Of a stretch of 64,000 bases of DNA, positions 23,690 to 34,535 are shown piece after piece. Made by a program: the position numbers and the translations under genes. The notes under the pieces were generated by a model. The model saw only the letters and a program-made list of their open reading frames with translations, had not been told where the DNA came from and ran no database searches. Position 1 is the first letter of the stretch. Each line of letters begins with the position of its first letter. This DNA comes from Dissophora ornata (lineage: Eukaryota; Mortierellomycota; Mortierellomycetes; Mortierellales; Mortierellaceae), in assembly GCA_025201705.1 (NCBI GenBank), contig MU616619.1, positions 1 to 64,000 on the forward strand, read 5' to 3'.

Positions 23690-24130
23690 AGGCTCTTGAC
23701 GGTATTGATCCAACAGCGAATACCCAAGAGGTCTTTGTTAAATCAAACAATGAAGCTCTTATCTGTTAGATCAAAGCGGCAACAGGCCTGGCAAAAAAGC
23801 TCTTCGAAGGCTGGGATCGAGGCATCAGAGATACGCTCGATTAAGTCTCTGATCAAGGCACGGTATATCTTTGCAATGGCGCTTCAGTGGGCCTCCTTAA
23901 TCAAAACCTTGGAATCTCAGTAGTAGCCTTCTTGAAGTTTCAAAAGGCCTCGGGAATGTGCTATATCTTGGTCAGCAGCTGGTTCATGGAAGAAAGCGCG
24001 CTCTTTACCAACGGGATTGTTTCGTCAGCCCTAAAATCCGTCTTCAGCATCCCAGCAGCAAAGTTTACTACGTCGGCGATAGTGAGTACTGTATGAAACT
24101 TGTCAAGGCTTGGGTTAGAAGTTATCCAGA
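23690..24130 (-). pseudogene. Degenerate protein remnant, family unknown
   Basis: On the minus strand two stretches read as protein-like sequence broken by stops. One (24130 to 23975) includes LDKFHTVLTIADVVNFAAGM followed by KTDFRADETIPLVKSALSS. The other (23870 to 23690) includes AIAKIYRALIRDLIERISDA and FEELFCQACCRFDLTDKSF. The alpha-helical, Leu/Ile/Lys-rich composition looks like real ancestral coding sequence rather than chance, but in-frame stops (for example after SMNQLLTKI and KSFIV) rule out one intact product unless there are small introns. I do not recognise the family. It abuts the Fanzor and nuclease-like relics and is probably part of the same decayed island. Confidence 0.35.
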
Positions 24131-24819
24131 GCTACATTCAGGTACGCACATAAGTCTCTACATTATAATGTGAATATATCCAGTTCCAGAGGCATGCGGA
24201 GGCCACGAATCAAAGAGAGGCAAAGAATATTGAGTAAGGGAAAGATGGTGAATGCGCAAGAGATTGGATGAGGCAAGAAATGGTCGAGTAGTGACTCCTG
24301 CCGGCGAAAAAAAATTTAACCAGTGAATTTCAGTCTTCGGTCAGTGGACTTCACCGGGTTGTCACAAGTTAAAGGACTTAGTCAAATGGGGCTGAGAATC
24401 CTGACCAACAAATTCATAATCGTGGATATTGATATGTTAACAAAGACTTGCTGTTCAGGAGCAGCATTTCTGCGACACATGAAAAGAAGGCAAATGATTT
24501 GGTTTCCTGGTACACTTACACCCAAGGGTGATGAGGAAGCGGGCTGGGAGAGTGCAGACTTTATTCAACCACCCAGAAAAGATTTCAGGCTGGAATCCAC
24601 GCACGCTAAGTTTCTAATCGAGTTTGTTGAAGACTCGCACGATTTGCCTGCCACCAGGGTCATGGGCTTTATGGCCATGCTGTGGACGTGCAGGATCAGC
24701 AAAGACTAGTGATGAAAAAGTTGAGGGAAAAGTATTTTCTGATTCTTTTCTGTTTTAATACAAGTCAGTGAGTAAGAGAAGACGCAAACATTCACCAACA
24801 CCTTCAACATATGATTGCT

Positions 24820-25050
24820 ACCTTGAAAGTCAATGAACAGGGCCGTGGACTTGAACTTGCAGGCAGCATATTGACCCTGATATTTTTGCGATTTTGAATC
24901 TCGATGTCCTGTTGACTGGCCGCGGCAACCTTGAACTCCAGATTCACTAGCTCCAGCCCATGGGCATGAAAATGAGGTCCACTTTGCGACCAAATGTTCC
25001 AAAATCATGGTACTCCTCGTCCAGGATCGCTTTGATGGCTTTTGAGGACT
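24820..25050 (-). pseudogene. PD-(D/E)XK nuclease-like relic
   Basis: Minus-strand remnant with SKAIKAILDEEYHDFGTFGR, then KVDLIFM, a frame break with a stop near 24952, then ELVNLEFKVAAASQQDIEIQ and NRKNIRVN. The order GRKVDLIF...ELVNLEFK supplies an Asp followed by E-x-K on a second strand, the core of the PD-(D/E)XK nuclease fold seen in Crinkler-like and other fungal REase-superfamily proteins. The N-terminal half and the expected downstream helices are missing. It is preceded by a good acceptor (TTTCAG at 25056-25051) that would splice in frame to the end of the neighbouring Fanzor zinc-ribbon exon. Nuclease assignment is by motif only. Confidence 0.45.
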
Positions 25051-25154
25051 CTGAAACACATTCTCCGCTTTCAACAAGGAGACAAAGAAATAATGATCAA
25101 CTTTTGCAACTCTGTTTCTCTGTTCCTCCTCTTCCCCAGTCAAGTTAGGCTTAC

Positions 25155-26655
25155 CTGCGCATGAAGAACCGTCCTTGTCCACGGGCTGCAGATAGAGGGG
25201 CCGTTGTTGATTGATCAAGTGGCCTCGAACCACGTTGGCAATATTGTGCCCTGCCATCACATCCCTATGCATAAAGACTTTGCAGTGTAGGCAGTACAGG
25301 TGCCGGATTTCCACTTGAGCCACAAACTTCTCACACACAGGGCAATTTTTGGAGGTGTAGTATTCATTCACACCAACCACGATATAACCCAGGGACCGCA
25401 CCTAGCCAAAAGCAACACTGGATACGCTGCGTTAGACATATTATAATAAAAAAGCTAAACAGCGGGCACAATACATGATTGACAAAAGATACTCACCTTC
25501 TGCACAAAGAACGCCATAAAAGCCTCATGCAACGAGGAAAGTCTTGAGCTGCTTGAGAACTGGCCAAGACCAACGGCCATAACCACCTTCTGCTCCTCCT
25601 CCCTGCGACAGCCAATCGACCCTCCTACCAACTTCAGGATCCTATTCGTGATAGCAATGAACTCGCTGTTCTTGGCTCTTTGCGCGTCCCACTTGTGCTT
25701 CTTGAACCGGTTATTGTTGCCGTTGTAGAATGTGTCGAGTTGCTGTTGCATTGTTTCCAGTTCCTGATAATAGCTAAACAAGCTGGCGCCTTCGCCACGG
25801 AGCGGTGGCATACTGCTCTCAATGTCGGCTATCGATCTTGTGGCATCCATGGGAACAAGTGCCTTTTGCTCCTCCATCCAGCGGCGATTCTTGAAGCTTG
25901 GTTGATATACAGCCTTTTGCTTGACAGCCAAATTGTAATATTTGACAGGATTGGGGCCAGGGAGCGAACCGGACGAAAGAGACGGAGTGGTGAGAGTGGG
26001 CGGGACTGATTCGATGCTTGGCACTTCCTTCTTGACGTCATCCATCAAGACATCGGTGTCCACTTCAAAACAGTCCTTCATATCAACGTCGACATTCTTG
26101 TTGGAACGCTGAGGCTTTTTCTTTGCCTTGCGGCGACCCATAGGGGGGGGGGAGACTCTGAAAGCAACGCACTCGCGCCAACAACACAAGCCTGGCAAAG
26201 GTCCAAGCCTATGATGTTGATCTGCTCCGGCTCACTGCCCCAAAGGTCTGTGACATCCTGCTTGGTCTTGATGATGTTGCGGACCTCCGTTAAATAATAG
26301 TCGGTCCTTGCAGTGGCGGTGGTGAGTCGAGGAGGCAGGACGCTGTCGGGTAACCGTCTATATCGAACTGACTGCAGTTCTCTAAGTTTAAATGCCAGCA
26401 ACTGTACTCGAAAACCGTCCGTCCGAATGGAGCCTCGCAAAACATATCCTTTTTTGTTGTATGTGGCAGGATTGAAATAGGCCTGCTGAAGGGGTTTGAT
26501 ATGATTCTTGATCTCCTCCAAAGACATCAACTGAGCCGCAGCCTTGACTCCTGCTTTACCTCGTTTGCGAGAACTCGGACACTCTTTGGCAACATCTGAA
26601 AGAAGGCGCTTGATGAGGGATCCAGGCTCGATACCCGCTACCCAATAATCCACGT
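25155..26655 (-). pseudogene. Fanzor (eukaryotic TnpB-like RNA-guided nuclease) copy A, truncated and frameshifted
   Basis: Family of eukaryotic relatives of bacterial TnpB, DNA nucleases guided by an RNA from the element's end. Exons 25497..26655 and 25155..25401 join at VQK|VRSLG with a perfect GTGAGT donor. Visible in order: DVDYWVAGIEPGSLIKRLL, the RuvC-I strand IIGLDLCQACVVGA (Asp), a basic linker, FKNRRWMEEQ, the GLGQFSSSSRLSSLHEAF block, the glutamate-bearing VGVNEYYTS, the zinc ribbon CPVC...CLHC, and RuvC-III HRDVMAGHN (Asp). All three acidic residues and four zinc cysteines are kept. Defects: the sequence upstream of DVDYW is absent, cut at about 26660 where copy B starts in the opposite direction, and a run of ten C (26143-26152) puts the two halves of the protein in different frames. 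Probably a recent pseudogene. Confidence 0.75.
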
Positions 26656-26689
26656 CTTGGAGCGTTAGCCTGCTGGCTTCGGTGCTGCT

Positions 26690-27384
26690 GTAGGAGGGTG
26701 AGGCGAGTTCTAAACGTGGTGAAGACCAAGCAGGATGTCGAAGATCTTTGGGGCTGTGAGCCGGAGCAGATCAAGATCCTGGGTCTCGACTTCGGCCAGG
26801 CGTGTGTACTCGGAGCGAGCGCGTTGATCCCCAAGAACCGTCACGACAAAAGGGCTGGTGCCAATCTAGATCCATCACCAGTACCAACTCCAACCCCAAC
26901 CCTAACCGCTGCTCCTTCTCCTACCCCACCCAATACTCCTCCTGATCCTGCTACTTACTACAATCTTGCATTCAAGCAAAAAGCAGTTTACCAACCTACG
27001 TTCAAGCACCGACGCTGGATGGAAGAACAAAAAAATGTCGCCCTAGGTGATGGAATACCATCTATCAGCGACATCGAGACAATGCTGCCACCACGGTGCG
27101 GCGAGGGCGCCAGTTGTGCGAGGCGTGTAGCAAAGTTGGAGCAAGTGCAGGGAAGGCTCGACGAGTTTTACAATAGCAACAACCGCTACAATAACCATAA
27201 GTGGGATACAAGAAAGATGCGGGAGACTGAGTACAGACTTATCACGGATCGGTTGCTCAAGGTAGTTGGCGGGACGACCGACAGAAAGAAGGATGAAGCC
27301 AACAAGGTTGTCATTGAGATTGGCCTAGGACAGTTTTCTTTGAAAAGGAACGAGCGATTCTCCTATCACAAATCGAGAAAATAA
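26690..27384 (+). pseudogene. Fanzor-like copy B, truncated at both ends
   Basis: Plus-strand paralogue of copy A lying head to head with it. The alignable part runs from VRRVLNVVKTKQDVEDLWG through the RuvC-I strand ILGLDFGQACVLGASAL, a Pro/Thr-rich linker, FKHRRWMEEQKN and the block VVIEIGLGQFS, ending at a stop at 27384. It lacks the N-terminal half, the glutamate/zinc-ribbon region and RuvC-III, so it cannot be an active nuclease alone. Sequence upstream of 26690 does not match copy A. Identity between A and B over shared blocks looks moderate to high, indicating old family members rather than a fresh duplication. Confidence 0.7.
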
Positions 27385-27404
27385 CGCGTACTTGCGCGCC
27401 ACAG

Positions 27405-27868
27405 GAAGGAACGGCATGCTCGACCTGCCTTTCAAGATGTACCAGCGGCTCTATATGAGGCCTTTGTAAAAAACCAGCTGAGGATTACAGAAATCGCGGA
27501 CATGGTATGTTTGATTGGGGTATTTGTGCCCTCAAGATCTACTGAACGGATGTTATCTGTTTTATTTAGATGACACCCTTCAGGCGTTCATCAAGTTGGG
27601 CGAAAGCCGTTAAGTACGTTCAATATGGTCGGATATTCGGCTCGTTTTGTTGAAGCTCATTAACGTTATTCCCTACTTTTTCTAGCTGTGCTTGCAAAAT
27701 CGAAAAGATGATGTAGCAGCGACTCTCATTCCTATGAACAAGCACCACAGACCCATCCGCATCATGCTTGAAACGCTGTACGGACCTCACTACCAAGTCT
27801 ATCTGGAGCGACCGAGACCTCTGTGCCCTAATTCAGTGGACACGGCCCGCGTAACCATAAAGCCCTAG
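27405..27868 (+). CDS. Putative spliced 3' end of an unknown gene
   Basis: Three plus-strand blocks, 27405..27504, 27570..27608 and 27686..27868, have matching AG/GT borders and compatible phases, and end at a TAG. They encode parts such as PALYEAFVKNQL-like (LYEAFVKNQLRITEIADM), SSSWAKA and LCLQNRKDDVAATLIPMNKH, then RPIRIMLETLYGPHYQVYLE. The last block looks like genuine folded-protein sequence. I do not recognise the family. The 5' part is missing or lies in the Fanzor copy B segment directly upstream, so this may be the tail of a host gene interrupted by the element, or an accessory part of it. Could equally be a pseudogene. Confidence 0.4.
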
Positions 27869-28409
27869 TATTAACGCCACCATACAGAGTCTCAGCTGAT
27901 AGCTTATGGCCTCCAAGGAATATGGCAAATGCATTACGCCTTTGTCGTTGACGACCACACTTTGAGCACGCGACTGGGGAAAAAAAAAAAAAAAGCTCCG
28001 CTCCTCTGGATATAACTAAATACAAAATCGACAACAAGATCTTGATCCGAAAAACCTTTCACTATTTCTTGTTTGTCCTTACTCTACAGCTCCACATAGA
28101 CCATTCCACGTCGCAAAAAATTGCTTGAATAGTTTTCCTTTCGGTGTACAATGTACAACTACAAGTTCTCGGGTACTGAATCGTGCTATGTGGGGTGGTC
28201 TTATGAACACAAAGGCCAAATGAGGCTCTTGCTACACAATGTTGCACAGACCTACTCGAAAGAACAACTCACGCGTTTCCTGCAGGGACTAAACATTTCA
28301 AAGCCACACCTTTTTTTTTCTTTTTTTTTTTTTGCAAGTGGTCCAATGGTTTGCATCTCCATGCAACCTTCGCATCGTTCCCAGCCTCAGTCCACCATCA
28401 GCTACAGCA
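27869..28409. other. Intergenic with poly-A and poly-T tracts
   Basis: 540-bp spacer with A15 at 27980-27994 and a T-rich tract at 28311-28333 just before the F-box gene. No gene seen. Confidence 0.45.
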
Positions 28410-29695
28410 ATGGCCAGCCCTAACAAGACATTCGACACTATGACCGATGATTTGATCGAGCTCCTCGCCTCATACTTGGAGCCTTTGGACATGGTCCATC
28501 TCGGAGCAACCTGCACTCGCCTCTGTGAAGTTGTCAACCGACCGCAAGTCTGGGAGCAGTACGTTCTGTGTTTCTGTGTTCATTCTCCTCATTAAACAGA
28601 GTGGGGTTGTGGTATCAGTTGATATCCCCTTCCTGGTGCAGTATCCTAACGTTTGTGTCGTATGCTGTGCCTTAAATTATAGCAAGGCAGTTGATGATTT
28701 CGGGGATCGATTCACTATCACATCGATCCTGGACTCTGCAGGACTGGATTTGGGCGAACAAAACAAACCAGAACCAGAGGACTGGCGCGCATACTACAAG
28801 GAGAGGTGCCTGGCCATGGCTCAAATGAACAGGGATGCCGATGCACAGATTGCACAATCCGAAAAGAATTACGAAGAAGCTGAAGAGCTCCTGAGAGGAT
28901 TCCAGTCTTCTGGCGAGATTGAATCGCTGAACAAGGCAGCACAGCTGATGGTTGGCATTCTGGGTAAGAGGATGGACCCGCTTCCTGCCTGTTATCGCCA
29001 GCCTGCTCAGAAGACAGTTATGCGATCGCTCACCTCCTTGCCTACACCTCATGCGCATATCTACATTCCTTATGTTTGTGTAGATAACTTCCCTGGACAT
29101 GCAGGATGCTATCATTTGCTTGGTTTCACACTTTACGTCCTGAATGAGCTCGAGGATGCTCTTTCGCTGCTCGAGATCGGAAGCATGGTCGATCCCAACT
29201 ACGAGCCTATTAGTGGTAACGTCCCAATTTGTCCGCAAATCATGTTAAGCATCAAAGTCCCAGTCAAGGCTCATTCTCGGTACAACTTTTCTAGAATTGA
29301 CACAAGAGATCCAGGGATTGCTCGATGGATACGGATCAACCTTGACAGACGGAGCACCTCTACTGGATTCTGCGAAAGAGCTTTCAGTGCCTCTCAAAGC
29401 CGCTTTGACAGCCATCTTCAATGCCTTTGATAAGGATCGCGATGGCAGCCTGTCGCCCACCGAGCTCTCGGAGTTCGTGTACAAAACAAATGGGAGCCGC
29501 CCTCCCGCTGCATTCCTGACACAGATGGGCATCCAATTTGGAAAGGATGCCAAGGGCTACCTCACTCTGGAGGGCTTTTTCAACTTCTTCTTGGAGCAGA
29601 CATTAGAAGACCCCATTGAGACACGTCGGGATCTGGAGAAGCATGGATGGGATGGAGACAGACTTGTCCGTTGTGACATTGCCCGGAACGCATAA
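28410..29695 (+). CDS. F-box protein with TPR-like helices and one EF-hand
   Basis: Four exons (28410..28558, 28683..28963, 29084..29215, 29295..29695) give 320 aa with all phases closing. Residues about 10-50 form an F-box (DDLIELLASYLEPLDMVHLG then CTRLCEVVNRPQVWE), the Skp1-binding module of SCF ubiquitin ligases. The middle is helical and TPR-like (YEEAEELLRGFQSSG; CYHLLGFTLYVLNELEDAL). A canonical EF-hand loop DKDRDGSLSPTE follows, with calcium ligands at positions 1, 3, 5 and the 12th Glu; a second, degenerate loop may lie in GKDAKGYLTLEGF. The combination suggests a calcium-sensitive substrate receptor or a conserved protein of unknown role; this is inference. It converges on YAF9 with 136 bp between stops. 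Confidence 0.8.
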
Positions 29696-29831
29696 ATGTG
29701 CCAGAAATATTCACCGCATCCATTCATCACAAGTACAATATTGGCATATGTAATAAAATTAACGAACAAGAGCTATTTTGATTTTCTAACAAGGAGTCGT
29801 TGGTCAGTACTGCTGCGACACTCAATCGCAA

Positions 29832-30852
29832 TCATTTTGCTGCCAGTTCTGCCTCAAGGCGTTTACACCGCTCTCGGTGCTTTGCGATCTCCTGTGCGGT
29901 TGTTTTAAGTGCCTTGTCTATACGTTCAACTTCCTCATGCTCTGCCTGAAGACTGAACTGGTGGTGGGGGGTTTTCTTCAGTGGAATGTTGGATGTCGTG
30001 TTCTCCTGCAGTATGTTGTAAAAGCTGTCGATCGGTTCATTGAACACCTAGAGACCACGGCATATATTAGTACTCGTTGCAATTGTAATATAATCAAACA
30101 GAGAAACAGTGGCGAGAACGAACTGTGGGAAACTCATACAATCTCGTCGTAGGAGTAGCTAGTGACAGGCTTCTGTTTTGGCCATGGGTTTCCTTGGCCG
30201 TCTTCTTCATATGGATGCAGCTTCAGGTGATGATATAGTGTAAGGGGTTTTTCTCCGCTGACGGGATTGAAATGGATCTTGATGATAATGTCAAACTCGC
30301 CCCATCCGGTCTCCGTCACTTCAAATGGCGGTTTTTCGATCACTAAATAAAAGTTGCACGGGGTTCATTAAGCACACAGCAGGGCCATGAACATTATTCC
30401 CAAAGTCGTTCGTTTCTCGTCAGCGGCACGAACCTCTATTCGGATTCTCGTATGTATCATGTAGCTTGAATGCGACCTTGCGGACGAAATATGAGATATC
30501 CTCGTTGTTGATGCCACGCACGGAGATAGTCCAGCGGTGGGTGTGGTCTGAGTCTCCAACTTTCTTCCCGTGTAGTGGTGTCGCTGAGTTGCCGTAAATA
30601 ATGGGTCTGGAGATTGCAATCCCCTGCGAAACGAAGACAAACAATTAGTACGTGCCATTCATAGAGCCCCCCCTGATGCGCAGTGTCTTGCTCCAGTGGC
30701 AGTACCTTCATGCGCTTAATGGAAGTCATGTCGCCGAGTTCGTTTTTGGTGTAGTAGTGCTGCACAGTGAATGGTTTGATCTGTTGCGGCATTTGCTTGG
30801 CCATTTGCTTCCTCTTCCCAGCCTTCTCACGTGACATACGATTGGACGCCAT
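29832..30852 (-). CDS. YAF9: YEATS-domain chromatin protein Yaf9/GAS41
   Basis: Subunit of the NuA4 acetyltransferase and SWR1 remodelling complexes that reads acylated histone H3. Four exons (30706..30852, 30434..30623, 30140..30342, 29832..30047) give 251 aa, matching the family. The YEATS fold is complete: [36 protein letters not shown], then [12 protein letters not shown], the aromatic-cage and edge strand [16 protein letters not shown] and [11 protein letters not shown]. The C-terminus is a heptad-rich coiled coil ([20 protein letters not shown]) used to dock with Swc4. It is divergent from the aldehyde dehydrogenase gene with only 145 bp between start codons, so the two share a promoter. 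Confidence 0.95.
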
Positions 30853-30997
30853 GCATCATGCAGTGCTGCACTCGACCAGACGAGGGGTGATCAACGCTCC
30901 TTACTGTCCTCGTTGGTTAAGGCCGCTAGGAGAAGCATAACTTTTTCGCCTTTCGTCTTCACCCTTCCCACCGCCAACTCCCCTCCTCCCCGACGCA

Positions 30998-32476
30998 ATG
31001 TTCTCCATCAAAACCTCAAAGGGCAACGTTTCATTCCCACGATTCGTCGGCCCATTCATTAACGGCAAGTTTCAGCCCACGCTGTCAGCCTTGCCTGTCA
31101 AGCGCCAGCTCTTGAATCCTTGCACAGAGGAGCTGCTTGAGACGGTACACGAGGCCGGCCCCGAAGACGTCGACTTTGCGGTCAAGTCTGCGCACGCAGC
31201 CCTCAAAGGCCCCTGGAAAGACTTTTCAGGTCGCAGGCGTCGCAATGTGCTCCTCGATATCGCTCAGGCTCTCGAACAGAACATCTGGAAGATGACGGTG
31301 CTCGAGGCTGCCTGTGGCAAACCGCTGGCGGAGGCCAAGTATGACATTGAAGAGTCAATCGAGTGCTTCCGGTACTTTGCCGGCCACGCCGATAAGATTT
31401 ATGGACTGAACTTTGCGACCGAGGACAACCACAAGTCGTACACGGTCAAGAAGCCTGTTGGCATCTGCGGCCTGATCACCTCGTTTAACTACCCGCTCGT
31501 GCTTGCTGCTTGGAAGATTGCACCAGCTCTTGCCTGTGGAAACGCCGTCATCCTCAAGCCCGCTCCGCAGACACCCCTGTCTTCGCTCATGTTGGGAGAA
31601 CTGATTGCCAAGCACACAGATCTGCCACAGGGCGTGTTCAACGTCTTGCCTGGTGGGGAAGCTGTCGGATCTGCGATCGTGACTCACAAGGGTATCCACA
31701 AGTGCAGCTTTACAGGATCTGGCAACGTCGGCCGCAAGGTCATGAGCGGTGCTGCGAATAGCAACCTCAAGTCAATCACGCTCGAGCTTGGAGGAAAAAG
31801 TCCGCTTATTGTCTTTGCAGATGCCGATCTGGACCAGGCCGTAGAGGATGTCTTTGGTGCCATCTTTTCCAACATGGGTCAGAACTGCTGTGCTGGTTCG
31901 CGACTATTCCTGGAGAAGGGCATTGAGAGCCAGTTTCTGGAGAGGCTGAAGGCGCGTATCGAGAAGGTCAAGATTGGCGATACACTGGACGAAGCCTACG
32001 ATTTTGGTACGATGGTGGATCGTGCTCAGTTTGAGAAAGTGATGACATTCATCGAGGAGGCCAAGACGGAAGTCGAGGCAGATCTGTTGGTCGGCGGTAA
32101 ACGTTGTGGCGACAAGGGGTACTTTATTGAACCAACCGTATTTTATAATGTCCCAGAGACGTCAAGACTGGCTACAGAAGAGATCTTTGGCCCTGTACTC
32201 TCAGTGATGAAACCCTTCGTATCGCTTGATGAAGTCCTGGAGCGCGCCAATGCCACTCCCTATGGGCTAGCCTCTGGAGTTTGGACTAAGGATTTGACCA
32301 AGGCGGAGCACTGTATTCAGGAACTCGAGACGGGAGTGACGTGGGTCAACTGCTACAACCTGTGCTCGAGCCACCTGCCCTTTGGTGGCGTGAAACAGAG
32401 CGGATTTGGTAAGGACCTGGGCACTGAGGCCTTGGGCGAGTACACAACTGTGAAAGCAGTTACAATTCGCGTGTAG
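30998..32476 (+). CDS. NAD(P)+-dependent aldehyde dehydrogenase
   Basis: Oxidises aldehydes to carboxylic acids. Intronless, 492 aa, a full-length ALDH. Landmarks: the cofactor-site FNYPLVLAAWKIAPALACGN, LKPAP, the FTGSGNVGRKV turn, the general base E263 in LELGGKSP, and the catalytic C297 in GQNCCAGSR, then EEIFGPVLSV and LPFGGVKQSGFG near the end. The sequence resembles the ALDH1/2 and betaine-aldehyde group; the exact substrate cannot be told. No targeting peptide is obvious, so probably cytosolic. It shares a 145-bp divergent promoter with YAF9 and converges on GAPDH. Confidence 0.95.
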   Translation: MFSIKTSKGNVSFPRFVGPFINGKFQPTLSALPVKRQLLNPCTEELLETVHEAGPEDVDFAVKSAHAALKGPWKDFSGRRRRNVLLDIAQALEQNIWKMTVLEAACGKPLAEAKYDIEESIECFRYFAGHADKIYGLNFATEDNHKSYTVKKPVGICGLITSFNYPLVLAAWKIAPALACGNAVILKPAPQTPLSSLMLGELIAKHTDLPQGVFNVLPGGEAVGSAIVTHKGIHKCSFTGSGNVGRKVMSGAANSNLKSITLELGGKSPLIVFADADLDQAVEDVFGAIFSNMGQNCCAGSRLFLEKGIESQFLERLKARIEKVKIGDTLDEAYDFGTMVDRAQFEKVMTFIEEAKTEVEADLLVGGKRCGDKGYFIEPTVFYNVPETSRLATEEIFGPVLSVMKPFVSLDEVLERANATPYGLASGVWTKDLTKAEHCIQELETGVTWVNCYNLCSSHLPFGGVKQSGFGKDLGTEALGEYTTVKAVTIRV

Positions 32477-32664
32477 AGTTCGCACGTCGGTAGACTCCAT
32501 GTGTGTGTAAATTAAATATGGGCGTTGCAGACGTAAAAAGATATTTGGAGACAATAATGATGCAGCAAATTTTTATTGGGTGTATCTTTGTTATTTACAA
32601 CATAATGTTTGATGTCACCGTGAAATGAGTCTTGAGAAAGTATGTCGGCGCCACAGTATCCTCT

Positions 32665-34154
<1,490 letters not shown>

Positions 34155-34535
34155 GGTGAGTTGGAAGAGTGCAAGTGGAGAGGCTGGGGAAAGGAGAGTA
34201 AGTAGGGAGTAGTGGGGAGCAAAAAAGAAAAGGAAAGATAAAAAAAAAGAGGATGCGCAATAAATAAACGGTCGGGTGGAACATTTTACGGTTTCTCCTC
34301 AGTTCATCCATGCGTAGTCCATGCTCTTGGCTGCACTCGCTTTTCGGATCTCCTTTCTAGGTCTCTTTGGTTGATGTCTGCTTTATTTCTTCAAAGCTCA
34401 AAGCAAATAGCGAAACACCAGAAACAATATGGATATGCAACGTGGAATGGGGTAATGAGAGAATGAATCGACATATGAACAAATGCCGCAATGAAGGTGT
34501 GCCTTTCTACTCTTAGAATGCACGCAGCTGCCTTT
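34155..34535. promoter_or_regulatory. GAPDH promoter and MTR4 3' region
   Basis: 380-bp spacer between the GAPDH start and the MTR4 stop, both on the minus strand. GAPDH's 5' leader, read on the minus strand, is CT-rich. No clear TATA box was found. Confidence 0.45.

Noticed and set aside
24323..24709. 128-codon plus-strand frame in the decayed island
   Set aside because: No recognisable motif and no splice or promoter context; may be chance within degenerate sequence.
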